Assembly: GCA_964036195.1 (NCBI GenBank)
Contig: OZ038451.1
Span: 7,382,529-7,446,528 of the forward strand
Length of the DNA: 64,000 nucleotides
Source of the DNA: Sphaerolaimus hirsutus
Taxonomy: Eukaryota; Nematoda; Chromadorea; Monhysterida; Sphaerolaimidae
Direction: 5' to 3'
Position 1 is the stretch's first letter. The number at the start of each line of letters is the position of its first letter. Shown here piece by piece: positions 1 through 10,692 of this stretch. The translations under genes and the position numbers were made by a program. Below the pieces are notes generated by a model. The model did not search any database and was not told the origin of the DNA. It worked only from the letters and a program-made list of their open reading frames with translations.

Positions 1-387
1 TACGTCGTGAAATTGATTACATCAAACTGGACATAGGTACAGCGTTGAAATTTCAGAATTTGATAGTTCTAGTAATTGTGTGTAATGTCCTAAAAAAAAT
101 TACGAAAATAATTATTATTTAATAAGTTATTAATTTTACGTCAAAATTTACACATTCTACGTCAACATTTCACGTCAAACATTTTACGTCACCAAAACAT
201 TTTGACGTTAAATTAATAACTACTAAAATAATGATTATTTGATAAACTTTTTTTGGGACATTACACACAATTACTAGAACTATCTAATTCTGAAATTTCA
301 ACGCTGTACCTATGTCCAGTTTGATGTAATCAATTTCACGACGTAATCATTTCACGTCAAACGCCGCTGAGCTGTAATTCCGGCTTA
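1..387. mobile_element. Foldback MITE with AAGCCGG-type ends, cut by the window start
   Basis: The stretch is a near-perfect palindrome. The segment running from GTCGTGAAATTGATTACATC at the left is repeated in reverse complement at about 320-350, with the centre near 175-200. It ends GAGCTGTAATTCCGGCTTA. A complete second copy lies at 22809-23240 and related larger elements at 19813-20581 and 41751-44245. No protein is encoded. This is a non-autonomous DNA transposon whose left end falls outside the window. Confidence 0.8.
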
Positions 388-1193
388 AGAGAACTGTAGC
401 CATTTTGCCGGAAACGGGTAAAAATTCAGGAATTGTGCCTGAAATGAACAGAATTTGCAGAAATTTTGTCTGAAATAGAAAAAATGTGTAGAAATTTTGC
501 TGGAGACAGCAAAAATTTAGATAATTGTAAAACCAGCATGCAGTTTTATCAGTTTACCTGTATCAGAAAATATAAATTTGAGCTGGGAAATAGCAGAAAA
601 ACAGAAAATTGAGCCAGAAAATGGAAAAAAGGTGGGAAATAAAATTGAGCCGGAAATTGAAAAAAAGCAAAAAAAAATTGAGCTGGTAAAATGGAAAAAT
701 AATTTAACAAACAGGAATATTGAAACTAGAAGAACTTTGCCTGCAGTAAATAAAACGGAAAATGGAAAGTTGATGGTTTTTTGATAGTTAGACGGTTTTC
801 TGGACGTGGAACTGAATGTGATAATATTAGGTATATCTACTGAATGGAAAACTGTACAAGGAAGAAAAATTAGCAGGCCTACATGTGAAACTTTCTGGTT
901 GCAATTTTTCATACAAAAATACACCCCCAGCCCCACGCCACTGCAAATTTTAGTTAAGATAGTAACCACACACTGTCCCCACATTTTCAGAACAAACCAT
1001 TTACTTCCACCCCAATAAATGATAGTGTTTTCAGTTGAAATGATACATATTGAAAACATTAAATTTTGGTCAATATCATTTAACTGATTAATTTTAGGCT
1101 CCCTGATGAGAGCTGAGTGCAATGGTCGGTTGCTATGCCAGTCCAAATGGAGTTTAATGTATAGTTTATGCCTGCCTGGTGGTCTGTTGCAAT
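388..1193. other. Intergenic purine-rich repeat remnants
   Basis: No gene is recognisable. About 420-780 carries degenerate repeats such as AAAATTGAGCCGGAAA, the reverse-complement style of the pyrimidine-rich interior of the element at 1194-1707, so this is probably an older inverted copy of the same family. The rest (about 790-1193) shows nothing I can assign. Confidence 0.5.
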
Positions 1194-1707
1194 TAGGGTG
1201 TCAACTTTCCGTTTTCCGTTTTCCGTTTCCGCGTTCCGCAGGCATATTTTTTCCATTTCCATTTCCGTTTTCCGGCTGCTAAATTTTTTTTCCATTTCGT
1301 TTTTCTGGCTCATTTTCCGTTTTCTGGCTAAATTTTCAGTTTTTCCGCTTTTTTTCCATTTTCCGGTTCAATTGTCTGTTTTTCCAACTTTTTCACTTTC
1401 CAGCTCAATTTTTTGTTTTCTGTTTCAGCCAAACTGGTAAACATGCATGCAGGCTCTCACTTATGTGAATTTTTCCCATTTTTAGCAAAATTTCTGCAAA
1501 TTTTTTTATTTCTGGATAAATTTCTGCAATTTTTTTCCATTTCCAGCAAAATTTCAGCAAATTTTTTCCGTTTCCAGCAGATATTAGGCAAATTTTTCTG
1601 TTTCCGTTTCCCGGCCTTTCATTTTTCTGTTTTCCGTTTTCCGGCAAGTGCAAATTTTTTCCGTTTCCATTTCCGTTTTCCGCCAAAAAGTTTTTGTTGG
1701 CACCCTA
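1194..1707. mobile_element. hAT-like MITE, pyrimidine-rich interior, 8-bp TSD GTTGCAAT
   Basis: The element starts TAGGGTGTCAACTTTCCG and ends GTTGGCACCCTA, so its ends are inverted repeats. It is flanked by an exact 8-bp duplication, GTTGCAAT, at 1186-1193 and 1708-1715. The interior is reiterated TTTTCCGTTT and TTTCAGCAAATTTTT. It has no coding capacity. Eight-bp duplications are typical of hAT transposons. A related right end (GTTGACACCCTAG) occurs at about 15120-15131. Confidence 0.85.
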
Positions 1708-1715
1708 GTTGCAAT

Positions 1716-3596
1716 TGGACATAGTTGTTCAATTTAATTACCTCTACTAACAAAGTATATATATTTATACTCGAGGAGATGCAGAGAAAAAAAGTGTTGG
1801 TACCCTCCCAAATAATACCTAGATACTCTACTAAATACTTATATTTTTTATAACATTAAAGTCATAATCCATAGTGTTTTCAGTGTGCACTGAGCAAAGA
1901 GCATAAATAAAAACATGTGTGTAAATGAATAAGTGTGAAAATGTATGAAATGAAATTTCATAAATGGGCAAAGAAATAAAGTAAGAGAAATTTGTGCAAT
2001 TTGTGAACGTTAAAACTTAGTTTAGTTTTAGTTAGTCTCAGCACTGAGACAGTAAGTAATGTAAACTTAACATATCTTTGTTTACAAATAGGTACTCTCA
2101 TAAAAGTTCTGTACTTTTCACAACTTTGCTATTATACACTCATATGCCTGGTTTTGAAATGAAACACAGTTTTGTTAGACTTCGATCTGAACCTTGCGGA
2201 AAAAGTTTATTGTGAAAATGTCATGTGATGAGAAAATATACAACAAACTATTACCAATAATACTGCAACACAGTATTAAAAAAAACTTATAGTGACATAG
2301 GTCTAGTGATAAAATTTCTCTACAACATTCACTGTAAATTGACAATGTATGGAATTGGCTGTTCACAACAAATCCTAAATATGGTGAAAATATTACCATT
2401 TTATTTTGTGGCAGTCATTGGCAGCAGGCAACCATCATTGGTCCACCACGCCTCCCCTCAAGGTGTGCCATTTGGTGAAGGTTTCGATTTTTTTGGACTC
2501 AACTACTTTTAGAAGTAGATGCCTCAATTGTATACACACCACCATATTGTTAGTTGGCCATGCGAAGGAAATGTTTCTCGGTGGTAAAGAAGGGTAATAA
2601 AAAGTGTGTGAAATTGCAGAAATACTTTCAATAAACTGGTGAAAAATATAAATGAGAAAATCACTTAATCGTATTTTACAAATCCCACGTGCAAGCTGTT
2701 AGGCTTTCATCTTGTGTGAGGGTGCCCCCAAGTATTTACTATATATACCCTAGGGGGCACCTCCCTCAGGCCACCTATGGTGCAGGAAAAAAAATTTCAC
2801 ATTTTTTTCTGGAAAATATAAATGAGAATTCCATACAAATTTTTGTTCCCGATGAAATTAAATTTTCAATAATTTTTTTTCTGGACATTTGAGACCAAAA
2901 AGTTTTTTTCACATTGGTAGATTCAAAGTATGTACAAATTTTTTACCCCCTCAGAGTCCCCAGAACCCCCACACAATAATGGCGTTGTTGATCAAACTGA
3001 AACATTTTTTTTGAGAAAAACATAGGTTTTAGAAAGTGCACAATCCACTATCCCAAGCTATTCATGGAGCGCATGGGGGCCAGAATTGGCTTGTTCAGTG
3101 TCAGGGGCAACATATGGCTGCTCCTGGGCCCATTTTTGCACTCAAATATTTTTTATAGCAAATGATAAAAATGGCCCTGTGTAAAGAGGGACCTTGCGTG
3201 ACAGCGTGTCCGACGCCTGCAATGTCACAGCACAAATACCAAAATAATTGTGCCCATTCAATGTGGGCACTAATTATCTGTAAAAAATCTTTTGGGGCCA
3301 ATGGGCAATGTGCTATGTATCTAGTTTTAATGGGCCAGACAAAAAACTATGTCATGTCCAGAAAGTTGAAAATCATGGTTTTTCAATTACAATCACAATT
3401 TGGATTAGAACAAAGAATCAATCAGTATGATTCAGTTAATACAACTGATATTCATTAAATGGTAAATTCATTACATACATGCTGAAATATGATGTTTTCC
3501 CAACATTGACATCATTTTTTGGGGGTACCACGTGTCTTTTCCAGCACTATTTTTGGTACCACTTCAATCGTTACTCTCAAGTCTCAACACACACAG
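1716..3596. other. Unassigned stretch upstream of the lectin-domain exons
   Basis: AT-rich sequence with no convincing exon, RNA or transposon terminus. A phrase AAAATATAAATGAGAA occurs twice (about 2640 and 2815). The signal-peptide exon of the downstream gene, if it lies in this window, was not identified here. Confidence 0.4.
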
Positions 3597-3826
3597 AATT
3601 TGTAAAAGAAAGTTTTGGTGAAAATTGCACCAAAATAGCATCTGATCCACTGGTGGCTGAATCTGTTCTAATAGACCAACAATGTTACTTCAGCACAAAC
3701 AATACATATCTCAATTGGACACAGTCATGGGATGAGTGCCAGAATATTTGGCCTGGTGCCAAATTGGCCTGGTTTCACAAACCATTTGAAACAAAAGTTG
3801 AGAGCCTGAAAATAGCTGGATTCAGT
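3597..3826 (+). CDS. CTLD/PAN gene, exon 1 seen: first half of C-type lectin-like domain 1
   Basis: The exon reads from a CACACACAG acceptor to an AGT|GTGAGC donor, entering in phase 1 and leaving in phase 0. It translates to about 76 residues containing ENCTKIASDP, DQQCYFSTNN, NWTQSWDECQNIWPGAKLAW and KVESLKIAGFS. The pattern (two cysteines, then a W..A/S..C..G..LA block) is the N-terminal half of a C-type lectin-like domain, a fold that binds sugars or proteins outside the cell. There are Asn-X-Ser/Thr sites (NCT, NNT, NWT), as expected for a secreted or surface protein. Exon 2 follows in matching phase. The exon or exons carrying the start codon and signal peptide were not found. The family call is from motif spacing only. 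Confidence 0.65.
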
Positions 3827-4137
3827 GTGAGCTCTTATTTATCTACTTAGACCCATCTGTGACAAATAGGGTGTCACAGCAACTTTCATTTATCTATGCA
3901 ATTACTTAGTTCATAAATGTGTTTGTGTTGTGCCTTTTAATACTTGTGACTTATCTTATTAATAATCAATAAATCAATCAATCTTGTTGATCTCTAGGAT
4001 ATATACTAGACTATACTTTTTCTACTGAGAATATTTTGTCCCGACTGGGACTTGTACACAACATTGTAGGTAAAAAAGTATGTCTATGTCTTTTCAGTTT
4101 ATTGGTGAAATGAGATAAATATTAAACATTGCTGCAG

Positions 4138-4219
4138 GATGCATATCGGATTGCATGGGTACAACCTCAGGATGCAGAGGCCTATTTTGTTTATGAGAAA
4201 GATGCCCCACTGCCAAATC
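4138..4219 (+). CDS. CTLD/PAN gene, exon 2: continuation of C-type lectin-like domain 1
   Basis: A good acceptor (TTGCTGCAG) opens a phase-0 exon reading DAYRIAWVQPQDAEAYFVYE then KDAPLPN. This fits the part of a CTLD that runs through the long loop to the (E/Q)P(N/D) ligand-binding region. Here the tripeptide position reads L-P-N rather than a canonical EPN or QPD. Ending at 4219 (before GTTTGT) leaves phase 1, which matches the next exon. An alternative donor (TAT|GTACAT) would extend it to 4245 and add a cysteine but breaks the phase match. The usual C-terminal CTLD strand with its last cysteines is not obvious, so domain 1 may be incomplete or an exon may be missed. Confidence 0.5.
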
Positions 4220-4639
4220 GTTTGTGTTTACACATTTACACATATGTACATGGGAAAAATTATATGAAGTATTCTATGTTTTTTGTTTAATTTAAAAGAA
4301 TTGTCATGCAGAGGAATTGGAACCCCCCATACCACTGGCTGACCTTTGCCAAACTTCACTAACAGGGAATTATGCAAAGTACTGAGTGTGTTTCAAAATT
4401 AGTAAGACAAAAACAATGTTTAAATTTTGGAACTTTTAATGATTTTAATGATTTTCATTTTCACAAAGATCATTTGGAATATTTAAGAAAAATTTTTTAT
4501 GTCATGTTTTTCTCATGTTTCTCAGCAAATCATAGATGGTGATTCACAATAATTAAGTGTTAATTAATTCATTTACAGTTATTACACTTCACTAGTGATT
4601 TACCACCTATGATTCTATTAGTTTACTTAAATAGCCCCA

Positions 4640-4800
4640 CTAACGATGGCAACAAAAGATTCAAAAATTCTAAAAGTATTTTTTCAGAATTTTCAAATTT
4701 TTATTTCACCTCTGGAAAAAACACTTAAAAATCGAAAAAGAATTGAAAATTCAAAAATTCGAAAAATACTTTTCAAATTTTTCATGAAATTCCACACCAC
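4640..4800. mobile_element. Relic of AACGATGGCAAA-type hAT element
   Basis: ACTAACGATGGCAA at 4641-4654 is the terminal motif of the family seen complete at 42668-43515. It is followed by the typical interior of alternating TTCAAAAATTC and GAAAAATAC. The other end was not found, so this is a truncated copy inside the exon 2-exon 3 intron. Confidence 0.5.
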
Positions 4801-4892
4801 AATGCACATTCTTAAGCTCAATGTGCGAAATCAATCGACAAGTGATATCTGGAAAAACGTAATGTAAAGAAAAAAAGCAAAAAAAAAACATT

Positions 4893-5097
4893 GAGCAGAA
4901 CACTGGAGCCTTTTGACCTATGCAGGTAGTGGTTATGTTCATCATTTGAACATAACTCCCATTTTAAGACATAAGTACCATCATTTGGACACTTTCCGGA
5001 AAAATACGATGACAACATTGTTTTTTCATTCCCTAGAACGAGTGTGAACATAACCACTACCTACCTGCATAGGTCAAAAGGCTCCAGTATTCTGCTC
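4893..5097. mobile_element. Hairpin MITE, TIR GAGCAGAACACTGGAGCC
   Basis: Long terminal inverted repeats of about 50 bp: GAGCAGAACACTGGAGCC... at the left is mirrored by GGCTCCAGTATTCTGCTC at the right, with TGCAGGTAGTGGTTATGTTC also mirrored. CATT flanks both sides, a possible 4-bp target duplication. Non-coding. Confidence 0.75.
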
Positions 5098-5384
5098 CAT
5101 TGAAATGGCACTGGCGATGGACCTGAACACAGTTCTGTCTGGAATTGTGTTAGGTAATAAGCAGATATTGACGCAGCGCACACTAGTTGACTGTTGAAAA
5201 AAACTAACAATTTAGTAAAAACATTTATCACCTTCTGAGTACTTCTGAGTTTACTGGAACTGAGGTTGTCAACTACAGTTGATGGATATTTTAGATAACA
5301 CATTCCTGTAAACTCAGAGTGCCCAGCAGCTGATATGATTTTATTAAATTGTTATTTTACTGGTCATAAATTCTAAAATGTGTA

Positions 5385-5827
5385 TACCGTATTACCTCGA
5401 AATACCCCCAGGGGGTTTATTATTTCGCCAGCAAAATTTGAGGGGGGGATAATTCGAGGGGGGGGTTATTCGAGGGGGGGGGTCTATTATTTCGCCAGAA
5501 ATTTTCGGAAATTCCCCATACGCAGACGTAGAAAATCGAACAATTACGTAGATGTATATGTGTTTATAGGCATATATAATTGTATATACACATAAACCCT
5601 TACCTAACGTCACTTAGCCATCACTTTTAATGTGTGTTCTGCATTGTACAGATCACAAACTACGGTATTTGTCATGTACGTTCTCTTTACACTCACTTTT
5701 AGGGGGGGTTTTTTCGAGGGGGGGGGGTTTATTATTTCCTCAGCCGAATTTTAGGGGGGGGGGGGGTTTCGAGGGGGGGGGGGGTGTTAATTCAAGGGGG
5801 GGGGGGATAATTTGAGGTAATACGGTA
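5385..5827. mobile_element. G-tract element, TACCGTAT...ATACGGTA ends
   Basis: Begins TACCGTATTACCTCGAAATA and ends TTTGAGGTAATACGGTA, giving terminal inverted repeats. The interior has CCCCCAGGGGG, then TTTATTATTTCGCCAG, then runs of 7-12 G alternating with TTCGAG. This is the commonest family in the window. Similar copies start at 9741, 16651, 16841, 19621, 23962, 25411 and 44533. No coding capacity is seen. Confidence 0.85.
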
Positions 5828-6342
5828 CATCATTTGTAGAGTATGTCACTAAATTTTGAAATGTTCATTGTCCTTGTGTTTCCTTGTGTTGTATAAATTG
5901 AATTGAGTTGAATTGAGAAGAAAATTGGCAAAAGCGAACTGAAATGGCAAGTAAATTGGCAAAAGCGACGTAAAAATTAAAAAAATATTATTGAAAAAAA
6001 AGGCTAATGCATTGAGGGTGGTCTTGACACAGTGGAGGTGTGTGGAACAACATTGGTTGGATATTACGGACCAACAGGGTTCAAACAAGACCATGGTGCC
6101 AGTACTCGGTTCGGCAAATCCCAGTCCCAGTCCTGACATTGAAAACTTTCTGGTCCTGGTCTGGGTCCTCCAGGTCCAAAAAACTGGTCCCAGTTGAACC
6201 CTAATGTCAACTAGTGTGTGTGGGCCCAATACAACCCATAAATATACCCTGAATGGATGATGTGAATAAAGCTGAAAGCACTTAGGTAAATAAACTGTAA
6301 AGGTGAAATCTGGAGTGATTAAACATAAGTGAATCCATCCAG

Positions 6343-6486
6343 CGCATTTGCACATGCTTTACAAAAACCTCATGTTCATCTCACACATTTTGGAACACAC
6401 CCGGTTTATTTCTGGCTCATGTTACATTTTATGGGATGGGGGAACCTCCACATCTGGATTCTTCAAAGCGGCTGACCAGTGCAAAG
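6343..6486 (+). CDS. CTLD/PAN gene, exon 3: start of C-type lectin-like domain 2
   Basis: The exon enters in phase 1 after ATCCAG and leaves in phase 1 at AAAG|GTGGGT. The key stretch reads RFISGSCYILWDGGTSTSGF, FKAADQCK. This is the standard opening of a CTLD: a cysteine-aromatic pair (CY), a short strand, then the F..A...C of the first helix. The first base of the next exon completes a glycine, giving C-K-G-H-V. The N-terminal 20 residues look like a linker from domain 1. The acceptor is only moderate, so the left boundary is the weakest part. Confidence 0.55.
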
Positions 6487-6539
6487 GTGGGTACTTTCTG
6501 CGCAATGGTAAAACAATCAAAGTTAATGATTGGTAGGGT

Positions 6540-6830
6540 TGGGAACCCAACCTGACACAAACCAAACCTGATACCTGCACAGTTTTTGGAATCGAAACCC
6601 AATACCCAAACCGAACTCTACAGCCCAAACCCGAGCGTGATATCCAACCTTAATAGTCAGACCCGCACTCAATACCTGAGAATACCCAAACAAAATTTTC
6701 CCACAGTTCAATCTTTCAAGCGGTTCAGAATTTCAGCAGTTCAGTTCAAAGTTCAGAACCCCAAGAAAAAATTTGACATTTATCAGTGCCTCAGCAACCA
6801 TGGCATGATGATATGCCCCATCTAGGGTTG
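6540..6830. repeat. Degenerate repeat in intron, CCCAACCxGA/ATACCC phrases
   Basis: Loose reiteration of phrases such as GAACCCAACC, CAAACCTGATACC and AATACCCAAACC. The same phrases recur at about 9520-9690. This looks like old repeat sequence and is not coding. Confidence 0.35.
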
Positions 6831-7442
6831 GCCGATGTTTTTTTAAACATTTTTTTATATAAAAACATGACGTTTGAAATGTGTTTTTTTTAAACATCGG
6901 CAGAAATTTTGTGTACTAAGCACTAGGTATTTTGCAAAATTTTTGCGCGCAAGCGCGCAATTTCACACACAAATTGACATTTGTGGTTGTTTTAATTGGT
7001 TTTGTGGCATTTTTAGTATCAAAGATTCCATTTCTATGTGCTACCATGGGTTTATAAGCCGTCATATGTCGCTGTAGTATATAATATTGAGGTAATGTGC
7101 TTCCATGTACCCTCACAGTGTGTAAATTCACACCCAAAGTAACAACCTCCTTTTATAACCTTATTTGATCACTATTCCACTATACCAAACTTCACTTGAA
7201 GTCACGAACGTTAGACTATAAGGCGATATACAAACATGTAGACAACAAATGGATATTTTTGACACAAATCACCACTTATAATGCTATCCCATGGCTCCAC
7301 AGTCATTATATGGTCAGATAAAACATCACAGAGTATTGCCACTGTCTGATATACATATATATTGACACAAGGTCATATCTGGGAGCTTTTAAAAAAACAA
7401 CATTTTTTTTTGTAAAAAAACATCGAGTGAAAAAAAACCCTA
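6823..7442. mobile_element. hAT-like element TAGGGTTGG...ACCCTA, TSD GCCCCATC/GCCCCAAC
   Basis: TAGGGTTGGCC at the left and AAACCCTA at the right, flanked by GCCCCATC (6815-6822) and GCCCCAAC (7443-7450), 7 of 8 identical. The interior shares GCACTAGGTATTTTGC and GCGCGCAAGCGCGCAATTTC with the element at 15381-16082. No transposase frame, so non-autonomous. Confidence 0.7.
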
Positions 7443-7517
7443 GCCCCAACAGGTGCAGGCCATCACCCACTCACCAAAATAACAGAATGATTAAGCTCAA
7501 TTTGCTGGGGCATAAAT

Positions 7518-8509
7518 TAGGGATGGATAAAAAGCGCTTTTTTTAACGGCCCCGCTTTTTTTAAAAAAAGCGCTCTTTTTAACAAAATGCGCTTTTTTCG
7601 CTCTTTTTAAACAAGACAAGACAAGACATTTACTAGAAAGCTCCCAAATATGGTTCTGAGTCAATATATAGTGGTATATCATACATGTGGCAGTATTTGC
7701 GATGATATATAGCCATGGAATGGTTGTGGAGCCATGGGATAGCATTATAAGTGTGGTTTTATGCAAAAAAAAATTTTTTATGTTGACTCGTTATGTAAAT
7801 TGCTATTTGTCAAATGGTCGTGGGTTCAAGTGAAGTTAGGCATGAAATAGTGCTTAAAAAATGTTGTAAGAGAAAGCTAATACATTGAGACTGATGTTTC
7901 CCACTGTAGAAATACCATATATCCTTGAATAAGACCCCCTTGAATAATACCCCCCCTTGAATAACACCCCCCTGTTGGGTAGGTGAGGAAAAAATAACGC
8001 CCCCCCCTTGAATAACTCCCCCCTCTTAAATACATCCCCCCTCTGGGTAAAACGACAATGTGTATTTCAATGATTCAGACGCCAATGAACACGAATTTTA
8101 GGATGGATACTTTGTTTTTGTTCTTGTTGAACTGGTCATTTTCTGCATTAGATGTGTTGACGGAATGCATACAAACAATGAATAAAGTGAAAGTTTTCCT
8201 GGAAGTTCTGAGGAAAAAATTACCCACCCCCCCTTGAAAAGTACCCCCCCCCCCCTTGAAAAGTACCCCCCCCCCCCCTTGAATAACTCCCCCCCCCCAA
8301 AACCTCTGACGAAATAATAACGCCCCTGGGGTCTTATTCAAGGATATACAGTATGTGCGAGCACATTGGCTGGATATTATATACTACACTAACATATCGT
8401 GGCTTATTATTATATGATAACATGCAGGAATAGAAGCAATGAAATAAAAAATACACAAAAACCAATGAAAACAACCACCAGTGGTAAAAAAAAGTGCTGG
8501 CCATCCCTA
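7518..8509. mobile_element. hAT-like element TAGGGATGG...CCATCCCTA, near-exact 8-bp TSD
   Basis: Inverted ends TAGGGATGG / CCATCCCTA are flanked by GCATAAAT (7510-7517) and GCATCAAT (8510-8517). Part of the interior (about 7640-7760) is the reverse complement of sequence in the 6823-7442 element. A second transposon (7913-8353) is nested inside. Confidence 0.75.
7913..8353. mobile_element. C-tract element, TACCATATATCCTTGAATAA type, nested
   Basis: Starts TACCATATATCCTTGAATAA and ends TTCAAGGATATACAGTA. The interior has GACCCCC / GGGGTC next to the ends, C-runs separated by TTGAATAA, and GACGAAATAATAACGCCCC. It is a sister family of the TACCGTATTACCTCGAAATA elements with a different subterminal phrase. 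A fuller copy is at 47639-48127 and a degenerate one at about 22130-22512. Confidence 0.75.
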
Positions 8510-8669
8510 GCATCAATTACCTCAACTGGAAATGACTACTAAAAAGCATTGAAACATACTTCAGGTTCTATTTAAGGTGTATTATATTTATACACCTTGT
8601 GATAGATACACTACATCATGTGTATTTTTGTTATTCAATCCAATACCAGATGATTTCATTACTTGATAC

Positions 8670-9504
8670 CAGAGTTGGAAAAACGTTTTTACGTTTACCC
8701 GAAATACCCGGTTATTCGGGTATTTATACTTATGTTTATGTTTACGTTTTCCAAAAATACCATTATGTTTTGTTACGTTTTCCTGGCACAATTACCCGGG
8801 TACCAGAGAAAACGTAAAAATCCAGCTACAGAAAACAACGTGTCTATGAAATGTGCTCTATTACCGCAGTCACATATTGATTTTGTGCAAATAGTTACAC
8901 CAGTGGATGCAAATAATGCCAATTATGTTGTGTAATTGTCTTTTTGACAGTGAAAATATTGTAAATAGATGTAATAAATCAATTTTAAATGTAATCAATG
9001 TGTCAATTTTGGAATATTAACAGTGTCTAGGAATGTGTTACCTATAAATACAGGCAGAAAAGTGGAATGTGTGTTTGTGTTGTGGATAATACAATCATTC
9101 ACTGTTTTGTTTTAATAATATCCTGCTGAAGTTTTGAAGTAATGTAATTGTAAAGTGAAGCGTGCTAATCCATGCATTTGCTAAACTGTGAAGCCATCAG
9201 CACCAACATTCATAAACAAATAGACAAACATTTAAATAAGATTTTTTTTTGCTACGAAATGTAAGTGAGAAATGTGGATGGAAATTATGTATACAGTGTT
9301 GAAAATGTCACAACAATGGTCTTCGACAACAACAACAGAAGCTCTGCTCATATGGGGCACTCCTTGAAAGTTTTACGTTTACGTTTTTTTTTACGTATTC
9401 CTTGGTATTTTAAAAATACCTTACATTTTAGTATTTATACTTAAGATCTGGAATATGTATTTACGTTTACGCTTTCCAAAAATACCAGTATTTGAACAAC
9501 TCTG
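8670..9504. mobile_element. hAT-like element CAGAGTTGG...CAACTCTG, exact TSD CTTGATAC
   Basis: CAGAGTTGGAAAAACG at the left, TTTGAACAACTCTG at the right, and an exact 8-bp duplication CTTGATAC at 8662-8669 and 9505-9512. Subterminal sequence is rich in ACGTTTACGTTT and AAAATACC, the hallmark of a family repeated at 13466-14503, 20624-21235, 27566-28215 and 28561-29100. CAGAG ends and 8-bp duplications are typical of hAT elements. No transposase. Confidence 0.85.
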
Positions 9505-9740
9505 CTTGATACTTGTCTGACTGACAGACCTGATACTGACAATTCTATTACCCAATACCCACCATTTGGACCTGAAAGCCCTACCCGATACCCAACCTCA
9601 ATACGCAAACCAGAACCTGATACATGCAAAAATATTTGAGACCGATGGCTAATACCCAACCCGAACGTTTTTCGATCCGATACCCTAAAATTTTTAAAAT
9701 CCCAACCCCAAATTGGTTAAAAAATGATGGACCAGATGCT

Positions 9741-10422
9741 TACCGTATTACCTCGAATTATCCCCCCCTTGAATTACCCCCCCCCCCCCCTCGAAATACC
9801 CCCCTCAATTTCGGCTGAGGAAATAATAAACCCCCCCTCGAAATACCCCCCCCCCCCTTAAATCGAGTGTGAAGAGAACGTACATGACAAATACCGCAGT
9901 TTGTGATCTGTCGAAGTCAGAACACACGTTAAGACTGATGATTGAGTGATGTTAGGGAAGGGTTTATGTGTATATACAGTTATATATGCCTAAAAACTCA
10001 TATATACTCCGGTTACTTTACACCCTGCACGCGTGGTTCCCGCTGGAAGTGTGCCAACGATGGTTAACCCATCCGAGTTTCATAAAAAGATGACAAAATT
10101 GATTGTTGTTATAACGTTATTCATTAACACATTCACATCGATGAATTTTTTTCATATTTTTACGGAAATCGCATGATTTAATAATCATTGGCACGCTTCC
10201 AACACGAGACATAAATCAGTGCGAGGGCAGAGTATCACGTACGCCGAGTATACGTCTATGTAAACGCTTGATTTTTCTACGTCTGAGTATGCGGAATTTC
10301 TGAAAATTTCTGGCGAAAAAATAGACCCCCCCTCGAATAACCCCCCCCCCTCGAATTATCCCCCCTCAAATTTTGCAGGCGAAATAATAAACCCCCTGGG
10401 GGTATTTCGAGGTAATACGGTA
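9741..10422. mobile_element. G/C-tract element interrupted by a TATACTCC element
   Basis: TACCGTATTACCTCGAATTA at 9741 pairs with CGAGGTAATACGGTA ending at 10422. The CCCCCTGGGGGTATTTCG phrase lies next to the right end. A 250-bp element of another family (10003-10252) is inserted in the middle. Confidence 0.8.
10003..10252 (+). mobile_element. 250-bp TATACTCC...GAGTATA element
   Basis: Starts TATACTCCGGTTACTTTACA and ends TACGCCGAGTATA, with short inverted ends and TA at both borders. Marker phrases are GCACGCGTGGTTCCCGCTGG and AACACGAGACATAAATCAGT. Other copies are at 16141-16390 (reverse), 38973-39221 and 50612-52174 (interrupted). Copies are closely similar, implying a fairly young family. 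Confidence 0.85.
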
Positions 10423-10570
10423 TATTATACATCTCACCATTTTGAGTTTGAGCTTTTTGAGTGATATTTGATTTTTATGGGATCGATAATCGCAAAAATA
10501 AATATTTTTCACAAAAAATTAACAACTTTTCATTCTTGTACACTTTGCACATGTAAACTCACTTCTACAG

Positions 10571-10692
10571 GCCACGTACCAGGATACATTGGCCATCTGG
10601 CCTGGCCAGTTTCTGAATGGCTAGCCAAAAAAGTGGTCGATGAATTGACTGGTAATAACCCCACTGAAATATATCTTTTTGGTGCCATTGCT
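10571..10692 (+). CDS. CTLD/PAN gene, exon 4: middle of C-type lectin-like domain 2
   Basis: Acceptor TTCTACAG, entering in phase 1. It reads (G)HVPGYIGHLAWPVSEWLAKK, VVDELTGNNPTEIYLFGAIA. The G..HLA.P.SEW...V segment is the second helix region of a CTLD, and IYLFGA corresponds to the conserved W-I/L-G strand. I chose the GTTAGT donor at 10693 (phase 0) because it keeps this strand and fits exon 5. An earlier GTAATA donor at 10652 would give a phase clash. Confidence 0.6.

Noticed and set aside
6348..6536. Separate small gene beginning at 6348
   Set aside because: The frame is the middle of a lectin-domain exon, with a matching donor at 6487 and phase-compatible neighbours. The part after 6486 is intron.
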